The position numbers and the translations under genes are program-made. The notes below the pieces were generated by a model. It searched no databases, had not been told where the DNA came from, and saw only the letters and a list, made by a program, of their open reading frames with translations. From Lepidodermella squamata (lineage: Eukaryota; Gastrotricha), in NCBI GenBank assembly GCA_047495785.1, contig JBLDXI010000029.1, positions 1 to 64,000 of the forward strand: a stretch of 64,000 bases of DNA. Direction: 5' to 3'. Of the stretch, positions 1-9,818 are shown one piece after another. How positions within the stretch are numbered: the first letter of the stretch is position 1; the number at the start of each line of letters is the position of its first letter.

Positions 1-60
1 ACACATCTCGTGAGAGTGAATCGATTTGCAAGCGCTAAAAAGTGAATGCGGAGTGTCAAT

Positions 61-98
61 GATCAAGATGATGATGATGATGATGATGATGATGAGGC
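61..98. repeat. (GAT)n microsatellite, left arm
   Basis: About ten tandem GAT/ATG units lie close to the outer end of the left arm. The same tract appears inverted as (CAT)n at about 18451-18483. It lies roughly 50 bp inside the outer breakpoint of both arms. Confidence 0.9.
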
Positions 99-1816
99 GT
101 ATAAATAGGTACACAACTATTAGGCACGTAGTAGTGTTTCTTCCTTCGTCTTCTTTTGGGCGATGCCGAAGCGGCAGCGGCAGCATTCAAACATCGTGAG
201 ATGGCTATTGATGATTCCATCGCTTCAATTCTACTATTATTGCAGAAGCTGGACGTATTACATAGAGAGGTACCACCAAATCAATGTTGTCTAATAAGCA
301 CGCAATTACGCTCCATACAGCATACCTACCTAAACCTACCAAAATGATTACGGTTATATACCAATCGAATGATACCATCTATACTTATAGTACAAAGCTG
401 CTTAAATTAGCGCATCTTGGTATCACGCGTAACACTCGCAGAGTAAGAGTAATAGCTCCATAGATTGAGCCACGATCGCATACGCTTCTCAAAAACACAA
501 TACCAAGTAGTTGAAGTTCAAGTAGTAAGTAACAAAAACACAACGACTACCTATAAGCCTATGTGTACATGTGTGTGTGTGTGTTCATTAGGGTGATTAG
601 CGCGGAGACTCCAGTCAGTCAGACAACTAAGCTCTACCACTATGATGCTATGATATGATACCTACGTAAAAAACTCAACCTATGCATTATATTCGTAGTA
701 TGTATGTATCTCTGCAGCGTAGCGTAACGCACCCGGATGCGGCGAGCCAACATGCGGCGAGAGCACAAGAAGCTCCCTGCTAGCCTGCCTCCCTGTGCTA
801 CGCTTTGGAAACGCTCTTATTATCTAGGTATTACATGCGCTGATCGTACATGGTAGGTAGGTATCTCATACCTAATAATAATAGTCTTCATAGCTTAAGC
901 TGCTAAATTTAAAACCACAGCCCAACACTCACTCGCATCGACTGCGCCGCCGCCGCCGCCGCGCATGCGAAAAAAACGCGTGTACCTAACGCGTGTAAAT
1001 GAAACCGTCGGAATTCCGTATATTATGCTCTACTGCACGATATCGTTTGCCATCATCAACACAGAAAAAACCCACTAGTAATCGTTTGGAATGCGGGCGG
1101 CTGTGTGTTTGTTTGTTAGTTAGTTTGTGTGTCTGTGTGCGGTGAGATGCCGCCGATTTCTCCGAAATCGAACATCGATATTCATACCTTGTTGCGCCAC
1201 GAGTAGAGCTGATCATGTCTCGCAGATTAACAGTCTCGCCAAAAAAGCCTACTATTCCGACGTGAGCATACTATCTCCATTAGTCCATTAGTTGTTCGCC
1301 CGTGATTTATAGCGAGCGGTCCAATACCGAAGCCACAGCACCTTCGCACCGGCATGGATCCTTTTAATACGAGGTACACACAGTTACTTCCTCGTATTAC
1401 AGTAATTTGTAAGAAAAAAACAGCTGCCAATTGCCAAAGGTTCAGGTTCAGCTTTTAGCTTGCCAGCTCGATTTGTATATCCGTTGCCAAACTCAACAAT
1501 ATAACATTACTTTTGGACCTATACATGAATGTTAACAAAAAAGGTGTTCAGCTCGTTCGTTCCGTTTTAGAAAACTGGCGCTTTTTCATTGCATTAAAAA
1601 TGAGCCACCGCTTTATTAGAGCCACGCAAGTAAAAAAACGGAAACGGATTATGAAAAAAATCCAGCAGCAGATTTCACCAGGAGTGTAAAGACTAGTCAG
1701 CGACAAGACTGGCTAATAAAACACGATGCAAGACCACAAGAGATTAAACCGCCATTAAAAACGCACACACAGAGGTTGCGCAATTTTCTAGCAATTGAAT
1801 TCAACTGGTAAGTTTA
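99..1816. other. Non-coding flank, left arm
   Basis: I see no convincing gene here. It is AT-rich with many short CCTA/TAGG runs, a (GT)n tract near 570 and a GCC-repeat near 945-962. It mirrors 16733-18450. The short ORFs have no recognisable protein character. Nearest the FEN1 copy it is that gene's 3' flank. Confidence 0.6.
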
Positions 1817-3250
1817 TCACTTTTTCTTGCCCTTAGCAGCAGCAGCAGCAGCCTTGGCCTTGGGCGTGGCGCCCTTGCCGCCCTTCGCCTTCTCGTCCTT
1901 CTCGGTTTTGAGCCGTTTCGCCGGATTCGAAACTGACGTGTCTCTGGCAGAACAAAGCAAATAGAAAACATTACAAAATATATGCATTCCTCTTAAATCA
2001 GACGTCGTTCGCGATGTTAGGCTAAAGGAGGCTAAATGCACTCAAGTTTGTGAGACAATTTACGCTCTTATTACCAGCTAAATATTTCCTACTGAATGAA
2101 GCCCTCAAAGTATCTACAAGCAATACATGCAATTTCGGAAAAACAAACTCTAAGAGTAAAGAGGTTAAAGAAATGAAAGAGAGTGAACGTACGGGTTCTT
2201 CGGCGTCAGCGGCTTCGCGGCGAAAAACGAGTCGAGGCGCGACTGCACGGCCGCGCCCTTGGCCTTGACGATCTTGCGGGCGCCGGAACGCACGCGGTCC
2301 TCCGAGAAGCCCTTCTCGCCGCACAGGAACGCCACGAGGCCCTCCTCGTCCGGGTCCACCCACTTCAGGTCGGGCACGGCCTCGTCGACCTCCGGCCGGC
2401 AGAACAGCTGCCGCGCCTCCTTGTACATCCAGTCGTCGGGCGGCGGGTATTTCGCCGTGTCGAGGTGCTCGAGCACGCTCTCGATCGACTTGTACTGCCG
2501 GATGAGCTCGATCGACTTCTTCGGCCCGATGCCGCGGATCGTGTCGCAGTAGTCGCAGCCGAGCAGAATGCACAGGTCCACGAACTGCTCCATCGTAAAG
2601 TCCAGCTCGGCGAGCACCTTGGCCAGGTGGTACTCCTGGATGGGCGCCTTCTTCATCTCGCTGAACGTCAGGTGCCGCAGCAGCACCGCCGAGCCGAACG
2701 TCAGCGCGTCCATGTCCTCCGTGCCGGCCGCAAACACCTTGCCCTGCCGCGACAGCGTCGCGCACTGTGCCTCCGCCTCGCATGGCGCTTCGATGTACGG
2801 TACACCCATCAGCCGCAGCAGCTTCTTGCACTCGTCGTTGTGCTGTGGAGTCACTTTGACGAGGCGTCGTGAGAACTTGTCGATCGCCTCCGTGTCGCCG
2901 GCTTCCTCCGCCTTCGCCAGCTCCTTCTGCGCCTCCTCGCGCCGTTCCGTTCGCTTCATCAGCTCGCCCGCCTTCAGCGATGGCGGCTTGCCGTCGAACA
3001 CGTACACCGGCTTGATGCCGTTGTCCATTATGCGGATTGTGCGGTAAAACAGCCCTAGCAGGTGACTAGTCGTCTCGCCTTGTTCGTTCATCAGAACGCT
3101 GCCTTCTTGCCGCACAGCGATCAAAAACTGGTAAATGCTCATCGAAGCGTCGATGGCAACCTTGCGCCCGAAATACGACTTGATGTCGTTCTCCTTCATG
3201 CACGTAGGCGCAACGTCCGCTAACAGCTTGGCTAATCCTTTAATACCCAT
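1817..3250 (-). CDS. FEN1: FEN1 flap endonuclease, left-arm copy
   Basis: This is the second, inverted copy of flap endonuclease 1, which removes 5' flaps in Okazaki-fragment maturation and long-patch base-excision repair. Exon 1 is 2193-3250 and exon 2 is 1817-1943 (stop 1817-1819), joined over a GT-AG intron in phase 2 to give 394 residues (human 380). Catalytic acids fall at the human positions: D34, D86, the EAE pair near 158/160, D179/D181 and D233. A PCNA-binding box QSRLDSFF sits near residue 336. The reading frame matches the right-arm copy at 15299-16732. Whether this copy exists in the living genome depends on whether the palindrome is real. Confidence 0.85.
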
Positions 3251-4556
3251 CGTGCAGGCTAATAATTCAAACTAATAAAACATGAAATGATTGAACATGA
3301 TTGAAGAGGCAGTAGCGAAAACAACGATAAATTGTAAGGGAAAAAATATAAACATCGGGCATTGACGCTACGTGGGAGTGATAAACTACTTATAAAAGAT
3401 CGTCGTAGCTGGTCGAGGTACCGCCCAAATTTACTCGAAATTCAGACACATATTTAAACGGCGAAGCGGAACCAGAGAATCATCCGAACTACACAACCAT
3501 CATATCAGCCTGGCAAAACAACCCGAGAACGACAGGAAGAATATTGAACGAATTCTCGCTATCGTCAGAAAATGGAACACCATTGCTTCCCTGCAGTTGT
3601 AGACATTAATTTCTTCAAATCATCGCTGAATGTCCTTGGGCTTGTGCTATAACGAACAGTGCGCACCCGAAAATCTTGTATAAATAAAAAAAATGTCGCA
3701 GCCGGGATATCCTGATCGTGGATACAAAGGTTGTGAGATTAGATGCGAAATCTAAACAGTCATCTCTATAGGTCTATATGTAGACCCGTACGAAAACGTC
3801 AAAAACTCAGCTTGTTTGTCACCTGTTGACTTCATTAAAGATGAGGTACTGTTCAATAAGGTTGTCACTAAACTGAATGTTTAGAAAAATGGATTCAATT
3901 TCCAGTTCCCAGCATACAGCTGTAACCTTTCGAATAAGTTATCTCCAATTTTCAACATGGAAGGTTCAATGTTCAACGAGTCTAACATACAAAAACTATA
4001 AAAAGAAGGATAATGCATGGACATATACATAAAATCCTGCAGCTATCTCAAACGAAACATGCCAACTTCCAAGGGCGAAGGAAGAAGAGCGATTGTTAAG
4101 AATAAGTGAAGTCTGAAGCCTGAGGCTGTCTGGCTTCGGTCTCGAACGCCGACTCGCCTTTATACTGGCGACCTTAGCAGCCAAATTGTCTAACAGGAAG
4201 AAATACTCCTGTATTACCTTGGTCTCAAGTGCTAATAAGAGTTACACTGCCGCGTAAGTCGGCTGCAGTCGTCGGCATATTCAGTCAGTTAATCAGCTGA
4301 TGAAAAATCAATCGCGGATCGCGGCGGCAAAAGATTTTTGAATTTTTCACGATGATTACTGGTCATGACTTTTAATTTTTGCGTGACATTTGAGCAATAT
4401 ATAACTCATACTGTAATAATATCAGAAATTCTATATAATTCAATTTTGAATTTGGCGCGCCTTCTCGCGGCCAGTCATTGCCTCTTCATTTCTCCCCGCA
4501 GCCAAGTCAATCAAAGAGTAGTTTTGGTTGACTAAAGGGAAAGCTTTAATCTTGAA
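3251..4556. other. Intergenic between FEN1 and SRP19 copies (left)
   Basis: The region between two divergently transcribed genes, so it probably holds both promoters. I see no gene in it; the 62-codon ORF at 3996-4184 is unrecognised. Two arm differences lie here: five A at 3885-3889 against six in the partner, and G at 4252 where the partner has the equivalent of A. Confidence 0.6.
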
Positions 4557-5022
4557 ATGGCTCGTCCGTGGGACCCGAAGTTCACTTACAGCGATCGCGA
4601 GCGATGGGTTTGTATTTATCCCGTTTATTTGAACTCCAAAAGGAGCCTGACCGAAGGTCGGCGGATTCCGAAAGCCTTAGCAGTCGACAATCCGACTATT
4701 GAAGAAATTCGGGGATGTGTGTAAGTTCCTCAATCTAAATATGGGCGTAGAAGACAAGACACATCCGCGAGAACCCGACAAGTTTATGTATCGTGGTCGC
4801 GTTCGTGTTCAGCTCAAAAATGACAATGGCATTCCAGTATCTGAGCAGTTTCCTAATCGCGAAGCTCTTTTCTGCCACATTGCCGAGCTGATCGGCAAGT
4901 TGAAAGTTCGTCAACAACCAAGTGGTGCTGCGGGCGGTGCCGAAGATCAAGGACAGCAAGGCGGCGGCGGTGGTGGTGGTGGCGGTGGTAAGAAGCAGCA
5001 AAAACAAAAGAAAAAGAGATAA
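4557..5022 (+). pseudogene. SRP19: SRP19, left-arm copy with frameshift
   Basis: Inverted copy of the signal recognition particle 19-kDa subunit gene. The start ATG is at 4557. The first half reads as in the right arm until a run of four G at 4711-4714, where the right arm has three. The extra base shifts the frame, so the remainder (about 4717-5022) is readable only in another frame. It is otherwise identical to 13527-13991. An AATAAA lies at 5132-5137. This is either a sequencing or polishing error in one arm or a fresh inactivating mutation. Confidence 0.85.
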
Positions 5023-5852
5023 CGATTAGATATTTTCGTTATCATATTGTGCTTCATACTTTGCTCTCAATTAATTATATTGCAAATCACATTGTGTAAT
5101 ATCTGGCTAAAGTCTGTCTAACGTCACGCCAAATAAAAACTGTGGTCGTTTCTGCAAATTTTTCATTGCTCAGCAGAATGCAAGCGTGAGACATGGACAA
5201 TTTTAGATGCTTCGAAGGTAGACATCCAGGGATGGAAAGGGTTGTTTTCATTTTCATTGCTGCTTGGCGCTGAAAATGCCACTACCATTGGATTTGCGAT
5301 CTATGAGTACCTATTGTATGGTGCATGGCGGTTTCGTGAATCTGAGCAGAACTTGCCGGTATTATGCGGTCAGTTCGTTCTTGTAAGTTTAAGATAGGCC
5401 GGTGATTCCTTAACCAAGTGATACCGGGATACCGATTAACAGTGCTGTTTATGATCAAGGTTTTGCCGTTAGCTGATCAGCTGCTGTCATAAATTAACCA
5501 AACGACGTTGTGATCTTAACTAAATCCGTTTTATATTCGGGATTACGGCGTTTAAGTCAAATGACATACGCTGCAATCAAGCATTACATCGCTCAATTGC
5601 TTCTTCGCCGCCGCAATATTCGAAAGTAGCGCCCAAGAGGGTTCCTTGGATCCTCATATCAAATAAGAAAAGCCTAAAATGCAATTATTTATTTGGAAAA
5701 TGTTGATCAATTCACTTACAATTCATTGAATAAAACATCACCGGTGTAGGCGAATGAGAGAGAAAGAGAGAATGAGCAACAAGATGCAGCAGATGAGAAA
5801 GCATAAAATGTTAGATACCTAGGTGTAAGTCGGTGCAAACAAAAAAGTTGAA
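5023..5852. other. Intergenic, SRP19 to TIMELESS 3' ends (left)
   Basis: The two genes converge here. It holds the SRP19 poly(A) hexamer at 5132-5137 and, on the other strand, the TIMELESS 3' flank. No further gene seen. Confidence 0.6.
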
Positions 5853-8732
5853 TCAATCATCTTCGTCATCTGACATGACGACGCGGCGTGTTTTCTTGGT
5901 TTTCGGTGCCTGTTCATTGGCAGCAGGCGGAGAAGAAGACACTGCAGCAGCAGCAGCAGCAGAAGTGGCAGCTTTCTTGACGACTTTGATCTTGTCGTCG
6001 TCGTCGTCTTCGTCATCATCCGAGTCGGGACAGTTGTAGACGGCCGCCCGATTTCAAATCGGCACCATCGTCGTTGTCGTCGTCGACGATTTCGAGTTCG
6101 AGCGACGACAGCGAATCGTCGAGTTTCAGAGGATCTGCCCTAAAAAATACAAAATCATTTAACATGATCTGGTGAAAAATGACATGTAGTTTCTTCTATT
6201 TCAACAACCCGACGAGGACAAAATAGGCAATTCATAATTCATGGGACTCACTTTTTGGTAGTAGTAGCAGCAGCAACTGGCTGAGGTGGAGCAGCAACAG
6301 TTGCGGATGGTCGGCGCAGCACTTCGTCGTCAGAGTCTGAATCGGATGACGCAGACGAAGAGGAGGAGAGGGCGAGACGGGCGCGTTTCGCACTCGAGAT
6401 CGCATTCGCACCATTATCACTATCGTCATCATGATCAACAGGTGTTTTACTGACAGCAGGCATTCGGTCGTTGCTGCTGGCCTTGCTGTTGCTGGAAGAC
6501 GACGAGGTGGAGACGACGGAGGCGGATCGGAAACCGGTCGACTTGGCTTGATCCGAGTCTGCACTTGCTGCGGCTGCCTTGCCATCACTGTCACTGTCGC
6601 CGTCGTTCTTGACGTAGTTGTCCAGCAACGAGCGTTTCTTGCCGCGCTTGCTTGACTTCTCGCCGGCACCCGCAGCTGACTTGGCGTCATCATGCCGCTT
6701 GTTAGCAGTTGCGCGAGCTCTCTTCGTCTTCTTGCTGCTGCCGTCCTTCGATTTCGACTTGGACGATTTGCTCGCAGCTGCTGATTCGCCGTCGTCGCCT
6801 GCTTCTGCCCCAGCCGGCGGCTTCGGCTTCTTGTCGACGAGACGCAACCACGCGTCGTCATCCTCGCCGTCGCGGTCACTGTCGCCCGTGTCGCGAGGCA
6901 CCGAGGCGGCGCCCCTGCAACAGCCGGTCGAACGCGTCGTCCTTCGACACCGATTTCCGTGCAGCTTTGCCAGCTTTGCCTGACTTGCGGCCAGATGACT
7001 TGGACTCGCCTGCCTCGTCGCCGTTCTCGTCTTCACCTGCGAGCAGTTCGGCCGCTGTCGCAGCCGGCGGCGGTGACGCTCGCAGGTTCTCGTAGTTGGA
7101 AGCAAAAGCTGCAAAATAAACAGATGACGTCAGCGATGAAAAGTAATAAACTGGAGTGAACGGTTGGCAAGTGAAAGGGAAGGATGTCTCGTTTAATTGT
7201 TAATGCAACGTCTTCACTTTATAATAGCCATCTGACCGTGACTATGTTGTCCGTGAGGCTGCTGCCGTTTTCGAAGAGACTTATAAAAGCCAAACACTTA
7301 CACGAACAGTTTAATGGGGGTAGGCCATTATACTGGACATATTTATTCAATTTGGGGTTTGAAAATTCTCCAAACTGATCGATTTCAGATAAACAAATCA
7401 AGATGTGGCTTGGATTGTCTTTTTTCCTTAACTTCATTTTTCTGGAACGATCATCACATCTGCGATAGTAGTACTTGGGACGCGTTAAACGCTCAGAATG
7501 TCGAAAAAATGCCGCAAATGAGGTAATACGACGGCCCGAAATTCACCAATTTTGTTTGGCTCTGCGTTGGAAATTGTTGCAGTTAGGGTGTTCATGCGAT
7601 TTCACATGCTACATAATGACCATGCTACATGCTTCACATGAAACATACAATTGAAATACAATTATTCGCTTTTATACCATACATAAAAAAACTGCCCACT
7701 GTGATTCGGAATTTAGCTAACATTTGTACAGTGTCTGAACGCTTCAACTTAAGTTACAGGAATCAATGTGACGGGGATGCTGATGGAGGATATATAAGCT
7801 AAAATAGTAAATAGGACTTACCTAGTGCATCGTGGCGGTTTTTCCAGAAGAGCAGCTCGACGAAGGCGATCTTGCCCGGGCCATCGCTGTTGCTGGCGGG
7901 GAGTGCAAGTTTGAGGAAGCCATTCACGGCGAACTTGGCGAAGGCGACGAGCTCGGGCGCGGGCGGCGGCTGCTTGGCGGCGGCGGCGCGGTCGGCGGCT
8001 TGCAACAGGCGGTGGCAGGCGGCGAACACGCGCAGCTGGTAGAGCATGGCCGGCAGCTGCCAGTCGACGGCGACGCGTTTCAGGAAGCGCGCCACGTGGT
8101 GGTTGACGTCGACGCCGTTCGTCGGCCACGTCTCCAGCAGCGCCACGTACGGCCACAGCGTCGCCACGTTCGCGAACCGCGACGCCAGTTCGGCGACCGC
8201 CACGTGTGTCTCGCGCCCATTCACGCTTCCTTTGCTCTGCTGCTGCTCCTCATCCTCATCATCGCTATTGTCCTCGTCTTCATCTTGGTTCTCCTTCTCG
8301 TCTTCGTCATCGCCATCATCGTCATCGAGGAGCTCGCTGGACTCGTAGAGCTCGCGCAGCCACACCTCGTCGTCGTCATCACCACCTTCTGGAGCTGCTG
8401 TGTAGAAGCGCTGGGCGTGCTCGGGGAAGAGCGTGCGGGCGAGGCGCAGGGCGGCGACGCCGTATTTCGGCTCGTGGCGCAGCAGCAGCTGGCCGATGCG
8501 CGTCACCACGCTGCGCTGCGCCACGCCCGGGTCCGCGATCGCCGGGTCGAGGCCGGGCGCGACGGCGGTGCGCACGATCGGGTCGTCCGCCAGCTCGTCG
8601 CTCTCCTCCAGCGCTGCAGCTGCGTCGGCGGCTTTCAACGCCGCGACAACGCCCGGCTGAACATCGGTCCATGGCGGCTTGACGAACGCCGCCCGCTTCG
8701 CCATTCTCTCCATCTTCTGCTGCGGCTTCTTC
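5853..8732 (-). pseudogene. TIMELESS: TIMELESS 3' part, left-arm copy, truncated and frameshifted
   Basis: Inverted copy of the last three exons of TIMELESS, mirroring 9819-12696. Exon equivalents are 7822-8732 (its 5' end lost at the palindrome junction), 6252-7108 and 5853-6139. Two extra bases break the frame: four C at 6912-6915 against three, and three G at 6027-6029 against two. With no 5' exons and two frameshifts it cannot encode the protein as written. Everything else, including splice sites, is identical to the right-arm copy, so the damage is very recent or artefactual. Confidence 0.85.
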
Positions 8733-9818
8733 ATGGAGTTGGCTCGGGCGATGGTATCGACCGCCACGAGTTGGTCGCTGGCGGCGGCGGCTGCTGCGGT
8801 GGGCGCGACCCTCGGCAAGGAGGCGCTCTCGCTCGTGCACAGCCACGTCGCGCTGTCCGCGGACGCGCTCGAGACGGAGCGGCACGACAAGCCGATGTGG
8901 AACAAGCGCCTCGTGCTCGGGCTGCGCGCCTTCGCCGAGCAGCTCGCGTGGGCCGACGTGTTGGCACGGGCCGATGCGACGACGGCGCCGGAACTCGTCG
9001 AACTGGGCCGCTCGCTGGCGCTGACGCTGGTGTACGAGCCGCAGCTGCGCGATGCGCTGCCGTCGATGCTGCGGCGCTACAAGGCGAGCCGCCACTGCCG
9101 CGCCGTGCTGCGCGCCCTCGTCGCCGCCACGCACGCGCAGCTGAAACTCATCGACCAGCTGCAGGCGACCGGTAAGTCCAATCAACTCTTTATTTTTGAG
9201 ACTCCGAAGTCGAGTACCTACTCTCTGATCTCTGATACATGGCTGGGGCAGCTTTTGCCTCTAGGAAACATCGGCGATGACGAAAGTGCGCTCTTGTTGG
9301 TTGCTTGAGGTGATGATTTGCAAATTGGGGGATAAGCAGCTGGCCTGTCCTCGATTAGGCTTAGCTCAGGTTTTCGAAAAACTCTTCTTCTCAAGTCCTT
9401 CCAACAGGGTTGCACTTAGCTCCCACGTCTGTGTTGCCATTGTATACCTATATTACCTCAGAAAAGGCAATGCACACCAATATTACTAAGTACTCGCTTC
9501 ACTTGACTAGAGGTCAGTTATTTTAAACTGATTGTTTCAATCAGGAATCAAATCTACTCTGCGGGGAGAATGCGAATATTGTCAGCAGTCCATCATCTTT
9601 CGACAACATGTGGTATACTCCTATGATAGATGCTAAAAAGCGATACAGGAGTAGCGTTTCTGTATTGTGTGCCATCCAAGATTGCTCAAATCCGTGTTCA
9701 GTTGAAGCTGTGGTTACACGTTTACTGTTCTAACACGTGTTACAGGCGTCGACACAGTGGTTGTTGCGACGAAGGCGAAGCGGGCGAAACGCGCCAAGCA
9801 GCGAGACATCAACAAGAA
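8733..9818. other. Unique spacer of the palindrome
   Basis: About 1.09 kb present once. It holds a GC-rich TIMELESS exon ending at 9174, the intron 9175-9745, and the first bases of the next TIMELESS exon. A foldback of the two arms would leave this as a loop. Confidence 0.9.

Larger units (their letters stand above)
16..8732. repeat. Left arm of giant inverted repeat
   Basis: This 8.7-kb stretch is the reverse complement of 9819-18533. Paired coordinates add up to 18549 at the outer end and 18551 at the inner end. The two-base drift is explained by four single-base homopolymer differences that I located. Identity starts at base 16; bases 1-15 do not match what follows 18533. Strict identity stops at 8723, and similarity (one mismatch) runs to about 8732. 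The arm carries a second FEN1 and broken copies of SRP19 and TIMELESS. Confidence 0.97.

Noticed and set aside
2183-2872. Long plus-strand frames opposite FEN1 (and 15677-16366 opposite the right copy)
   Set aside because: They are antisense shadows of a GC-rich exon, rich in Arg/Leu/Val with no domain; the minus-strand FEN1 frame explains the openness.
7832-9175. 447-codon plus-strand frame spanning the palindrome junction
   Set aside because: Up to 8733 it is antisense to TIMELESS, and beyond that it is out of frame with the real TIMELESS exon; the composition is Arg/Ala/Asp shadow.
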